This document shows, in pieces, positions 23,173-35,251 of a DNA stretch of 64,000 bases (position 1 is the first letter of the stretch; every line of letters starts with the position of its first letter). Below the pieces are notes generated by a model, which did not search any database, had not been told where the DNA came from, and saw nothing but the letters and a program-made list of their open reading frames with translations. Source of the DNA: Smittia aterrima (taxonomy: Eukaryota > Arthropoda > Insecta > Diptera > Chironomidae); NCBI GenBank assembly GCA_033063855.1, contig CP093830.1:23002854-23066853 (forward strand). Direction: 5' to 3'. A program made the translations under genes and the position numbers.

Positions 23173-26100
23173 TCAATCAGCTAAATCACGAAGAAAAAAG
23201 AGTCCGCTGATTTTAATAACCAGGAAAGCGACTAAAGGATGAGGAAAAGTCGTTGAATAAACGTTGACTTTGGACAGCTCTGAGTCGTTTTTTGTAGCTT
23301 CTAATAGATCGTAAAGCTTAAGAAAAGCAAATCTAGAAAAAAGAGTTTAACTACCAAAATAAGTTAAAATTTATCTCTCAACTCACCCAACTTCCTCACA
23401 ACCAACTTCTTCAAATCCTATCGGTTCGCTGACAACGAAAAATTTGATTTGCTCCTTTGTATTTTTTGAAAGCATTGACTTCAACATTTTTAGCTGCTTA
23501 TCATTGTTGTCTGGTTTGATATCAAATCTTTGCTTGAAATTATAGTTCAATGCTTCGTTGGCCTTCATTGGTTGAGGCAGCGCTTGAGTCTCTAGTAAAT
23601 GTCCTTTGTAACCCAGAAATGAATATTCAACGTAAAGGTAACGAGGTTCATCGACATTCAGGAATTCAGAGTCATCAACCAACGTGAGGCTTGCAATTTC
23701 AATTTTAATCACGTTTATGCTCTGAAAAATTATTCTTTTAAAATAGGAAAGATGAGAAATTTGAATCAGCTTACGTGTTTTATCAAAAGGTTTTTGTCAT
23801 GTAAAGTGTTTAATAGGAAGCTCGGCATTCTATTTGAACTGGTGCGAATTGAAGAATTGCTCGAATGAGTTGAAGAATTCCTTTTCAGAAAGTCACTGAG
23901 CTTCTCCGTATCTGGATTTATGTTAGACGGCGGCTCTTGTTCAACGGAAATCACTGAATTTCTGTTTTGCTTGACAAAACTTAATCGAACCCTCCTATTC
24001 ACTCTTATTTCCTCGAGTAAAATATTTTTTGTGCGTTCGATGGTTGGAGCATTCTAATGCAAATAATAATTTTAATAGATTACAAGAACAAAACTAAATC
24101 GAACTCACGTCTTTTCCATTCATAATTCCAATATTTTCGATAAAATTTCGACCTTCATGCTTTGGAAAGAAAGATTTTTTAATTCAGTAAAATTTCAAGA
24201 AAAAGTACCACAAACACTTTCAAATCAACAATCCGGGATAGTTAAGAAGAAAAGTTTTATTAAAGAGTTAGGAAAAAATTTACAAAGTTAAGTTAAAGCA
24301 ATTAAGAAAGTTTCAAACATTTTACTATGCGAAGTTTTTAATTATTTAAATTAATTCTAGAGTTTACGCGTTTACGAGAAATCCGGGACGAACCTTCAAA
24401 CTATTATCTACGAGTAAGTTTCAACACTCATGCGACACTTAAAAATTATTGGCATCAAATAAATATTCATAATCTTCCTCATCCTCTATCAACTCGCTAA
24501 CTCCCTCAGCATCACTTACTTGGTCAATCGAGAAGGTGTTCGGATCGAAATCGTCATCAGTTGGAGCATCTTTAGAAACTAACGGAAATTATCGAAAGAA
24601 ATTTAAGAAAGAATGAATATTCACCTGATCTTGAAAAAACTTCGGCGAATGCTTTGCTGTTATTTGGAATTGGAGAATCGTGTTTGATCGAAGGAACAGT
24701 TTGTGAGGTGATGGTACTAGACTGTCCATCATCTTTCAACTTCATGGAGGGTTCCACGATTTTTGGAATCACTTTTAGATCTTTCTCGGGAGTTGCTGGT
24801 CGCTTCTCATCGCTCAAGTTTACTGTTGGAATTGCAAGTATCGTTGGCGATGTCGATGTCGAATTTGAGTTACGTCTTTCTTTTGAATCAACAGATTTTT
24901 TAGAACTTTCAACAATAGCTTCAATTTTCTGAACTTCTTTCATTGATTTTGCAATCGTAGTTTCACGATCGAGTGTCAGTGGTGTCGGCATCTTTAAAGT
25001 TTCATTGATCTGATGAAGTTGCTGCTTGTTTTGATCTTCTAAAATTTTAATTCGATCCTCGAGTTTCTTGTTTTTATTTAGAAGACCATCATTCTCTGTC
25101 TTTAATCCTTCAAGTTTAACTACAAGTTGGTCATTTTCTTTTTGCAAATCTTTCATTTTTTTCAATAAATCTTCTTGAGAATGTTCGATAGAAGCTTTGT
25201 CTGATTTTTCCTTCTCAAGAGCTTTTTCTGTCTCTTCCAATACTTTGCCAATGTCAGCTATTCGCTTTTTATAGTTCACAGCGTCATCTGAAATTGAGGA
25301 GATTTTCTCGAATTGAATGGCAAGATCAGCTTTTTCCTTCTCAACGATTGCAACCCGAGATTGTGCTTCACTAATTAAAAATTCAGATTTTATAATTTTC
25401 TGTCTTTCCTTTTCAAGCAAACCGTCTAAAAAAAAGTAAATTTATATTGTTTTCATAAAAATTAATAAAAATATTTTTACCGTAGTCAACCATCTTCTTC
25501 TGATAACATTTTTCTGCATCGTCAAGTTGTGTCTGAAGTTCTTTAATCTTTTTAGTTAATTCTGCAATCTCCACGCTCGTTTCCAAATCATTTTGAAGTT
25601 TCTTTCCATTCAATTTTTCTTTCAACTCTTTAATCTGAATCTCAAGTTGCGCATTGGTCTGCTTTTCCAATTCGCCTATCTCACGAAGTTTATCTCTTTC
25701 CTCTGTCAGTTTCTTAATCTGATTTTCCATTTGAATCGATGACAAATCCACCGAATCTTTCTAGAAAGAAGGACGAAACCTTGACAGTTTAAAAATTGAA
25801 AGCAAATCGGATTCTCACATTTTTCGAGTCGGAATGTTCAGCACTTTCGCTCGCGTTGCCTTGTGCCTGTTTACCGCTGTCAAACGAATTCTCACGCTGA
25901 AACAAGTCGCTATGGGAAAGAAAGTTTCATCGATTTAACCAAATGAAATTTGAAAAATGTTTGGCCTAAATTTCGATTTCATCTAAGCCTGCTTACCCTT
26001 TATAACGAGACAAGTTTGGTGTGGAATTTCTTGTGAATTCTCTTGTAATGGCAGACGATGAGGCGGGTCGACGTGGGCGGAAATATTCCTCAGCTTCCCT

Positions 26101-26529
26101 GAATAATAAATTTTAGAGAATATTAAGTTTTCTTGGGAAACATTTTCGGTTGAACGGAAATGACGACTCACTGAATCTCATTGTGCTCGTCAACGAAAAG
26201 AAACTCCCGAGACTTAAATTTGCTGTTTTCTTTCGAGAGACGTAGAAGTTTCGTTGTCAGGACTTTGATCTTTTCCTTTTGAACATTATTTTCCCTCTTC
26301 AACTCATAGTTTTCGTCGATGATTCTCAAATATTTATCCTCCAGCTCTCTCCTTGTAAGCTTTCTTACGATAAGGTGTTGCATTATTAAGCCTGGCAGAA
26401 AAAATTCTTCACTAGCTTTATCTTTGACACTAGATATTTTCTTTAGTTGAAGAACTCACCTTTCTGTTGATTTGGAATTTTGTACGCATTGCAGTAAGGA
26501 GACTGCAGCCCGAAATCCATTTTATCCAT
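23173..26529 (-). CDS. RPGRIP1L (Fantom), ciliary transition-zone scaffold
   Basis: Eleven exons (26529-26460, 26391-26172, 26098-25997, 25909-25819, 25760-25481, 25425-24625, 24578-24520, 24159-24109, 24053-23775, 23721-23387, 23332-23173) total 2448 bp, 815 aa. Residues about 35-75 hold the RPGRIP N-terminal signature TRRELEDKYLRIIDEN and KVLTTKLLRL. Long coiled coils and a Ser/Thr-rich, acidic linker follow. The C-terminus is the RPGR-interacting C2 domain, with FFVVSEPIGFEEVGCEEVG matching human VVSDPLDEEKKECEEVG. Human RPGRIP1L is about 1315 aa; I see no central C2 domains here. It anchors the transition zone of sensory and sperm cilia. A second 3' end is likely (see the alternative terminal exon). 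Confidence 0.88.
24256..24578 (-). CDS. Alternative terminal exon of RPGRIP1L (intronic polyadenylation)
   Basis: If the strong donor GTAAGT at 24519 is not used, exon 24578-24520 reads on for 27 more codons, ending EYLFDANNF with TAA at 24439. An AATAAA signal follows on the minus strand at 24261-24256. The intron here is 360 bp, unlike most neighbours of about 60 bp, which fits a composite terminal exon. The product would be about 567 aa: N-terminal signature and coiled coils without the C2 domain. Confidence 0.45.
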
Positions 26530-26848
26530 TAAAGACTTAACGACTCAACAAACCTAATTATTGCATAATTTTAAATCCGTTTATAGTGAAAAACTTCGAC
26601 TTTTCTGCGTGAAAAATCCAATCCAAATGAAAAATAATCGGAAAATGTTGTTTACAACGCGTTGTCAAGGTGCGACGACCAATGAGTTAACGTGTTAGTT
26701 TGTTCACTCTATCGACACGCGATCATTCTTTTAGTAAACGTGACTCAAATCGTGATAGATTTGATTAGCGAACTGCTTAATTTATTATTAAAATATCTTT
26801 TATTAACAATTGGATTTTAACATATTTTTTTTTGACTTTTTGTCTTAA

Positions 26849-27748
26849 TTAAAGGCAACTGCTCAACCATGTCCAGAAAGTCCGCTTCTCGTCTTTTTGA
26901 AACACTCCTAGTTCTATGGAAAGGAGGAAATAAGTTGCAGTTTGTGAAGCGTGATGAAATGTTTACTCACTTGAAATATTATTTTTCACTTTGTGATAAT
27001 CTGGTGGCGTGATTAGTTTCTGTATTGAGTTCTCAAATGCAAGAGCTGTGAACCTTCTGAAGAGAGTCTCAACTGATGTGTTATCCCTAGATGATACTGA
27101 GAAGTATTCAGCATCGAGTTCTTGAGCAATTGTGTTAGCATGAGCTTCTAATCCTTCCAGCGCACGTTTCGAAAGTAAATCACTTTTTGTTCCGACTAAA
27201 ATTCTGATTGGATCTGTTTTATAACTCGCACTGAGAGTCTCTTTCATCCATCTTGCGGTATTCGCAAGAGTTGATGTGCGGGTTAAATCAAAGACGACGA
27301 CAATTACATTTGAATTCTTGTAGTAAGGTCGAGAAAGAGAATTAAACTTCTCATTTCCCGGCAAATCCCAAAAGCCAACATTGAAGCCCACGTCGAGAAC
27401 ATTGAAAAATTTTGCTTCGAAGTCTGCATCGATCGTTGTTTTACAATCCGATTCAAACGTTGATGACGTAAATCTTCTAATTAACGAAGTTTTCCCACAG
27501 CCCGCATCTCCGACGAAAACAACTTTGCACTGATCAAGAAACATTGAGAGATCCGTGTTGCCACAAACGACTTTAGTTTTGTTATTGAAATCCAGTATTT
27601 TGTTATATGGCGAGGTAGTTGAGTAAGGCGCAGGCATCTTCACTATCTCAAATCGTTGATCATCATCATTCTTCAGCGATCTTACGAATTTGCACAACCT
27701 TAAACTTCGCTTACTGGATTCATTATCAAAGTTTTTATATTTACTCAT
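26849..27748 (-). CDS. Rab34/Rab36-like small GTPase with divergent G motifs
   Basis: Exons 27748-26971 and 26913-26849 give 280 aa. An in-frame ATG at 27805 would add 19 residues. After a basic N-terminal extension of about 85 residues, the GTPase has G1 GDAGCGKTS, G4 GTKSDL and G5 VSSRD. The tail segment AEYFSVSS...FRRFTALAFE resembles Rab34/36, as does the long N-terminus. The switch regions deviate: TIDADFE for TIGVDFE, and G3 reads WDLPGNEKF instead of WDTAGQERF, so the catalytic Gln is Asn. The last exon ends WLSSCL, leaving one cysteine for lipidation. Rab34 acts in ciliogenesis. It is directly upstream of RPGRIP1L on the same strand, 319 bp away. Confidence 0.78.
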
Positions 27749-27805
27749 GTTGAATGCTCTTGACACAACAAACAGTTCAAAACAATTAAAATTAAATATT
27801 CTCAA

Positions 27806-28761
27806 CCGTTATTCACACGTTTCTTTTCTCAAATAGCAAACATGCAACCGATCTCTCTCGCGTTCGAAACTGTTATGACGATCGGAGGGTTGTTCAACAG
27901 AGTATCAGCTGAACAGGAAATCGATATTTCAGTTGCTTGCTTTACTTTAATATTGTGCATATGCTCGAGAAAGAGAGCGTAATTTTAATTCTTCTTCTTT
28001 GCTTCGTACGTTCCTTCGCGAGCAAAGGATACAAGCAGCTGGGTTCAAGAGTTCCTTTTGTTTGGCATTTAACAATATTCGATTGAGGATTCTAAATATG
28101 TTGTCGCTGAGTAAAAACTCGTTGGGTGCCATAAAAGCGATTGCGTGGGTTTATTCGCATGTGCCGTTGGAAGAAGGGAAATTAAGGAATCGAAGATTGT
28201 TGGAGACGTGACCAAACTTTCTTTTAAATGTGAGGATGGATGATCTTCATTGTCAGCAATATTTAATGATCACCACCGGTCCTGTTTGACGAATGTTTGT
28301 GGCAGATGTTCACAGGAAACGTGTGCCAAGATTTGATGATACTGGCGAGAACCCTGAATTCAAAAATTCTAATGCAAACAACGAAATCTAAAGTTTCTCA
28401 TGAAATTCAAATTTCTTGTCAAACCCTCGCTTATTTATTTTCTTCTGTTATCGAGTCCAATCGAATCTGATTACGAAAAAAAAATATTTAAAATTTAAAT
28501 GTCTCAGACAAAAATGTGATTCAGGCAAACTTGTTAAGTGATTCATTTGTTGTCTCTTCGCAATCATTTGAACAGTAAAGATAAGAATTCTGAAGTTCTA
28601 GTGAAACATATTCTAACGATTTATTCTCAAATTTTCTTTTTCTCTTCAAATTTTCTCAAACTGTTGCCCGGAATTGCTCAAATAGATTTGAGCTCTGAGT
28701 TGAAACTGCGAGCGGTATATTTCAATTCATTTAATTTTTCAATCGTGAAGTACAGGACGAA
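27806..28761. other. Divergent promoter region between the Rab-like gene and heme oxygenase
   Basis: This is about 950 bp with no recognised gene. An RFX half-site-like sequence (GGTTGC on the minus strand near 27855) lies about 100 bp upstream of the Rab start but lacks a good second half. Short open frames here show no family features. Confidence 0.4.
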
Positions 28762-29562
28762 ATGTCTCGTTTGCTGACTAAAGAAATGCGAGTTGCGACT
28801 CGCGAAGTACATAAGACTTCAGACACTTTGGTGAATGCAAAACTTGCATTTGGTAAGCTATACTGCGTAAATCTTATTCTTTGTGTTAAAACATTTAATT
28901 TTCTTATTGCAGCGCTAAATAACAACGACGTTTGGTGTGATGGTCTTTTGGTGTTTTACGAGATTTTTAAGTTTCTCGAAGAAAATGTGTCTCACCTCAT
29001 CCTCCCAATAGAATTACACAGAAGAGAACAGTTCGAAAATGACATCAAATATTATAAAGGAAGTGACTGGCAGAAAACTTACAAAGTTAGGGAAAGCGTT
29101 CAAAAATATTTGAATCATCTGTACGAGATAAACGAGAAGAATCCTTTATTGTTGATTGCCTACGTTTATCACTTGTATATGGGATTGTTGTCTGGAGGTC
29201 AGATACTTCAAAAGAAAAGAAATGTCGCATCGAAATTTGCAAAGACGTTCAAAAACGAACAAAGAGATGACGATGAAAATATTATTAAACCAGGCTCTGA
29301 GCTAACTGCATTTCCCAACAAATCCATTCTCGAGCTGAAAAATAACTTTCGTGAGACAATAGATAATTTTACCAAAGATTTTGACGAAAAGTTGAGAAGA
29401 GAATTGATTGAAGAGAGCAAAAAGGTATTTGAGTTGAACAATACAATAATCAACACTGTTGAAGGCGTTGATGCTCAATTAAGAAAAAACCTTCAAAGCA
29501 TCCTTGGATATTTGTTGATTTTCTCGCTTGGAATATATTTGTTTGTGAAAATTCTGTTTTAA
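28762..29562 (+). CDS. Ho: Heme oxygenase, tail-anchored
   Basis: Exons 28762-28852 and 28913-29562 give 246 aa. The 60 bp intron is a multiple of three and has no stop, so it could be read as coding. The GTAAGC...TTATTGCAG borders and the family alignment (VNAKLAF then ALNNNDVW) show it is spliced. The heme-ligand histidine lies in TREVHKTSD, and the distal-helix motif is YMGLLSGGQILQKKR. In mammalian HO-1 this motif is GDLSGG; the catalytic-network Asp is Leu here, as the Drosophila enzyme also lacks it. The C-terminal hydrophobic helix (LLIFSLGIYLFVKILF) is an ER tail anchor. It degrades heme to biliverdin, iron and CO. Confidence 0.92.
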   Translation: MSRLLTKEMRVATREVHKTSDTLVNAKLAFGKLYCVNLILCVKTFNFLIAALNNNDVWCDGLLVFYEIFKFLEENVSHLILPIELHRREQFENDIKYYKGSDWQKTYKVRESVQKYLNHLYEINEKNPLLLIAYVYHLYMGLLSGGQILQKKRNVASKFAKTFKNEQRDDDENIIKPGSELTAFPNKSILELKNNFRETIDNFTKDFDEKLRRELIEESKKVFELNNTIINTVEGVDAQLRKNLQSILGYLLIFSLGIYLFVKILF

Positions 29563-29905
29563 TAAAAAGAAAAAGTGTTTTTCATAATGAGCTTTTATTC
29601 TCATTTTATCTTAAGAAACTACGTAAAAGTAAAGAAATTATGTTCTTTTAGAACTAATAAATCGAAAATGAAATTTTCCCTTGAGCTTAACTTAAATCTT
29701 TGAATCGTTATGAAGCGTTTTAACTTTCAGGCTAAAAGTTTTAGTAAATAGTTGTCATAATAACGAAAGAGTTTGTCGAACAATCATCGACCAGCACAGT
29801 CTTCATCAAGGCCCGATCAGAATTTATGTTTGAATATTGAAAAGTTTTATTCACATCAAAGTAATCGGAGAGATGAAATTATTTAAACATTTAGCGTTGC
29901 TTACA

Positions 29906-32900
29906 TTACATTTCCTCTACCTTTTCCGCATCTTCACTCAAGTCCTTACGAATGAGCTCTACGCAATTCTTTGGTATAACAGTGCCAACAATTTTCTTTC
30001 CCTCTTGTGTCTTTAGACGAATTACTTGCATTTTGTTGTGACCAGAGCTCCCATAACGGGACAAGATGGATTCGATACGTCCCCAAACTGAGAGGACTGA
30101 GCCAGATAGAATCGAATATGTTCGACGACGCAAGCCAACCTAAAATAAAAACTTGAAGAAAGAGCAATGAATAAAATTAAAGCTATATTCACCTCGCAGT
30201 CACTTCCATGACGACAAGCTCCACTCCAATAAGCGTGTGAGCATGTGTTGACCGAAGCATCATATTGCTTGATCCAATGTTTATCAGCTTCACTACTGTC
30301 AACCTTCTTATACTTCTTTTCGAGCTCTGTCAGAGTTTCGAGGCGAACTTGGAGTCCCGTATTGGGACGGAAGATTTGGAACATTTGCTCTTTCTTTTTA
30401 TCAGTTTTTGCTTTCTTTGTGGCAGTTCCAAGAAGAACGCTGTTGTTGCGATCTTCAACTGCTATGGCAAGTACAGCTGTGTAACTTCCATTTCGAACTT
30501 GATGCGAGAGATAGAATCCTTCCTTAGCATCTTCTAAGTCAGCCCATTTTTCCATTGCTTCTTGCCAGATCATCCCGCGCTCAACGTGAACAGTTTGCAG
30601 CTCGATTGGAGCAACGCCCGTTGAGTGTTTGCGCAAGAATCTGATGAGACGGATTCTCTTGACATTGTTCCCGCCAGCTCCCAAATCAAGAATACCAAGA
30701 TCAAAGCGACCCATGCGCTTTTCTTTCCCAATGATTGCAACGAGTGTATCAGTGAAGTATTTGAAGAGACGATTTTGTAGCTCGACAGGCATTCCAAGAA
30801 TTCTGTTGAGGAATTTACTGATGCTGTTATAGTCTTTATCCAAGCTCAATACACCTGGATTTGATTCACTGTTGACAATCATTCCGACGCCGACGAGAGC
30901 TCCAGCAACATCAGTAAAAAAGTCTCCTTTGTAATCAGCAGGTGGGGGAACCATTGCAGTTTCGTATCCCATTATAGTCTTCATGACAGTCTCCAAAGCA
31001 CTTCGACCGTACTTGTTATCGACATTGAACTGTGATAAATCACGTGTTTCAGTCGCCCGACGATCTCCATGCGTAAGTGCTCCTAAACTTTCTAATCGCT
31101 TTGCAACTGTCGACGCAAAGCGACGTTCTCCAGCGAGATCAGAAATTAGAAAAATGTACTCTGGTGCATTGACTTGATTCGAACGATGAGTTCTACCGAA
31201 TTGCTGAATTGCACGATCAGCGGACCATGGTAGCTCAAGTGTGATATGAACACGTCGGCGTTGATTTCGGACTCTTCTATCGCTCTGCAACGAAATACCT
31301 GACGAAGCTGCTTCTGAAATTATGGCAACATCTTTTTCTCCATCCATGAATCGTTGTTTTTCAGTCAAGTTTAGAGTTTCCAATGGAACGTCTTGTTCTG
31401 AACGAGACTCGTATTGAATTGATCCATCCTCATTTTGCACTACCCGTCCTTTTCTTCCTGTCATTTCTGCAACGTTTTCTGGTCCGCCAAGTTCATCAAT
31501 CAACTGATCCAATGTGTTTGGGGGCAACTTATCGCCAAGTTTTTCTATTTTTCGCAAAAGCATTTCTTTCATTTCGCAAGCACGTTCGAGATTGTCTTTT
31601 GGAGGTGACCCTGGAGGTTTGATGTGGATTGGAGCAATATTACCCATGCCGGGAACTTCAATTTTAATCATTCCTGGGAGGCCTGCTTGATTCTTAGCTT
31701 TCAAATGCTCCTGAATCTTTTCTTGCACTGATTGTGGCTTGCGTTGCAAAGCTTGTGCAACAACGTCAGCAGTTGATGACTTACTGCTTTGACCGTTTCC
31801 ATTATGATCTTTTGACTTCTTCTTCTTCTTCTTTTCTTTTTTGGCACTCTTTGCTTTTTGTTTGCTGACCCAAGGGTCAGAGTCTGAGTCAGACGAGTTA
31901 CCAAATGGATTGTAATCCGAGTTTTCCTCTGATCCATCGGTATCAGCTTCGTCTTCACTGCTGCTGCTATCACTAGACTTTTCTTGATTAAAGTCATCAG
32001 CATCATCATCGTCATCGCCAAACTCGCGTTTTACGCGCTTTTGGGGAAGGTTACTTATGTCGAATGTCTTACGTTTATTGGATACTTGTCCACCGCTAAC
32101 TTTGGAGCCAGCATTAGATTCAAGAATTTTCTCGAATTCTGTCTTTGTCTTTAAACCTAACATCATTTTAATTCGATCGCTGGTTTCACGATTTGGAGCT
32201 GGGAAGTGCTTTTCGATTAAAGACTGAAAAACTCCCTTAGCAGTTGATACAAAGTCTGACAACTCGCCTTCATCTCTCTCAAGTTGTTCTAGAGTGCGTG
32301 CTTCGCCAGTTGACTGAAGACCAATGACAATACATTTTCCGTATTTGATTGCTTCACGAGCAACTGAGACTGCATGTTGGACTTTCGAAGCTATGCAAAG
32401 ATATTTAAAGAATCTTTGATGAGCTGACCAGAATTGTCCCCACATTGTTTTGCGCATTCTCGACTCAGCAGAAATTAGCTCTGCTGCTTCAGTAAACTTG
32501 TGCATAGCTTCAACCCAGAGTTCTACTGACTCATCATACATTTCCTTGAAGTCTTTTGTGAGCTGAACTTCGTCAATCTTGAATGTGACTCCTTGGAAGC
32601 TCAACTGACGAGCGATGTAACCACCACGAAGTTTCATGTCCATAGCAACCAGTTCCATCGCGCCAACTCCTCGCTTTTCCACTGCTGTGATAAAATCGTT
32701 GAACGCTGGAAATGGTGTTCCTTTACCCCAAATTCCAAGACGAACCATGTATGCCATATTACGAGGCTCAGAAGCACCAGTGGCTGAAGCATAAACTACT
32801 CGTGCTTTTGGCAACTTATTTTGAAGTTCAAGTGCCGTTAATCCAGTCTTTGTTGGTTTGCTGCTTCCTGTTGGACATAAATTCTTTGCTTTGTGACACT

Positions 32901-35251
32901 CGTCGAACACAATGACGCCATCAAAGTCCTCGCCACACCATTGTAGCAATTGCTTTATACGTGACTTGTACTTGCCAGCGTCACGATTGTTTGACTCTCC
33001 AATCATCGCCGAATATGTGCTGAATACAACTCCCTTCTTGATATTTCCATTTGTAGCAGAATTTATCTTGGCGTATTTAAATTTATTTAATGCGTGAACT
33101 TGAATTTTTGACGCGCCAATATCTTTTAAATCACGTTGCGCATCGTACTTGAGATCGTTGCTCACAGAGATCCATAAAGCACGCTTTCGTCCTCTGAGAT
33201 AATTTTCGTATATGATTCCAGCGATTGTGCGACCTTTTCCTACTCCAGCACCATCGCCAACAAGGAAACCCGCTCTAGATCCATCTTCCAGCATATGCTC
33301 ATGTGCTTGGCATGTATAAGTAATAGCTTCAAGCTGAAGAGCACTCAGTAATCCTCTTTCGATCGGTTCTATTGGAAGAGCGAGTTTGTATGAGATATCT
33401 GATGGTTCGACTGATGAAAGCGAAGCTGTTTCAACGACTGGATCAGGATGTTTCTTTCCAATTTTCACTAAAGAAAATATGTATAAATTTATGAATCATT
33501 ACCATAAGAGTTTTCTTACATTTTGCTGGCCAATAATCAGCATAAGTTTCTGCTACTCCCATTTCTTCATCGTCGCCTTCATCTTCTTCAATATGCTGGA
33601 ACTAAATAATTGACATTTTAGTTACGTCCAAAAATAAATTTTCCTTGATTTTTACTTTGTTGGGTTGATGGCCCTGTTGTAAATTAGTTTTAGGTGCGCT
33701 CTTGTACATCGTTTGAATTAAATGAGTTGGAATTCCACTAGTCAAGTACTCAGGGTTTGAAGCAATCAATTGCTGAATACTCTTCATCAACAAAGCTGCG
33801 TTGTTTCCCACCATTGGTGACAAATTTCCCATTCCTCCAGACATTTCCACTAAAACAATTAAAATTATTAATTTAGATTCTTTACGAAAAAAATTAATTG
33901 AAGAAATTGGTGCAAACTTAGGAGATCGGAACAAACGCAAAAAGAAGCAAACGGAGACATGGTAAAACTTACTCTGTTGGAGAATTGAGGCTAAACTACC
34001 AGGAAAAAATGTTCCTCCACTTGCCCCCATTCCGAAGAGTGGCGGCACTATTAGAAATAATTTAATTCGAGACAACAAGTGGAGGTTTTAAAAGGAAAAG
34101 AGAACAAAGACAAGGAGAGGTTGTTAGCACCAAAACCAATCAACGAGGATTCTTCTCACCTGATGTGCTTCCAGTTCCAGCCGGAACTCGATTGTTTGCT
34201 GTGTTGACTTTCGGTGGAATGAAGCGTATTTGTGACTGATTCCCGATGCCCTTCACCATGACAGGAGTTTTTGATGTAGACGTGGAGGGAACTTCAATTT
34301 TTATTGACTTGTTTAAAAATGGTGACGAAATTCCAGTTTTCGTTGACGGAATTTCAATCTTGATTGACTTTGCAAGCGTTGTTGGGATAACTTTTGAAGG
34401 GAGCGAGATAGTCGCGGTAGAAGTTGTTGCAGGCTTTTTCGCATTCTTCTCTGCATAAGCGGCTGCTGTTTTGAGATCAATTCCTCCTCCTAAAATGAGT
34501 AATTTGATTTAAGTAATTAAATTACAATTAAATGTCTTCGTTGTATAATAAATTAGCGTCAATTTTAGCAACAATTACCTGGAACTTCAATCGCATCGGG
34601 ATCCTCATCATCGTCAAAGTCCGACGCATCACTGTCGTCTGAATCATTGTCCATCTCGATATCATCGTCATCGAAATCGGCAAACTTGTTCAGCTTCTTT
34701 GTTGCCTTTAAGAGAAAAACAATTATTAAGATAAATTAGTTTCCAGCTTCAATTTCATAACAATCAACCCCAATGTATCACAAAATTTCTCGTTATCAAT
34801 ATCAACTCACACCCTTATTATGAAGATGACTACTAGGCAAGGACTAAACAGAACCCGAATTTCATTCGGAATTTGAAAACAGAGAGTAGTTTGATGGAGA
34901 AGAAAGTTTAGGGGGCTCGCTCAGCAACTCAAAGCTGTGGTGTGAGTTCTAATGCATTTCAAAATGCACAGTCCTCTTTAATAATGAAATTCAAACGAAA
35001 TTTTCAGGGTGGAACAAATTGTGCGGGGAAGACATACATGTGTATGAGAAACAAACACCTCCCGCTAGCTAACCCTTTCCAACATTGCTTTCGGCGGAAA
35101 ACTAAATTGTAGGAGGAGAAATAACATTCAATGCGATTTATTGTGGTTGTTAGCTCTCAACATCCATGAGCCAAAAACAGAAGGAAAGAAAATAGTTTCG
35201 ATTCGACACCAAACCTTCTTATCAAAACTTTACCGTCTTCGCCGCGCTCAT
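29906..35251 (-). CDS. sno: Strawberry notch, DExD/H-helicase-like nuclear regulator
   Basis: Eight coding exons (35251-35234, 34705-34579, 34489-34160, 34047-33973, 33849-33656, 33601-33520, 33467-30193, 30139-29906) total 4335 bp, 1444 aa. The first exon codes only MSAAKT and is a tentative choice, joined in phase 0 to an acidic segment. The large exon has Walker A GDGAGVGKGRT (about residues 346-356), DECH in VIVFDECHKAKN, and ASATGASEPRN. Then comes an acidic/Ser/Lys-rich insert, followed by the second half (QFGRTHRSNQ, SGISLQSDRR). The end, VGLRRRTYSILSGSVLSVWGR, is diagnostic of the Sno family. Sno acts in Notch/EGFR-dependent transcription. It is convergent with heme oxygenase. Confidence 0.93.

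Noticed and set aside
24439..24441. TAA as the sole end of RPGRIP1L
   Set aside because: Downstream exons continue in phase to a clear RPGRIP C2 domain, so this stop can only be an alternative end.
26560..26720. X-box upstream of RPGRIP1L
   Set aside because: GTTGTTTACAAC and GTTGTC are present but do not assemble into two correctly spaced RFX half-sites.
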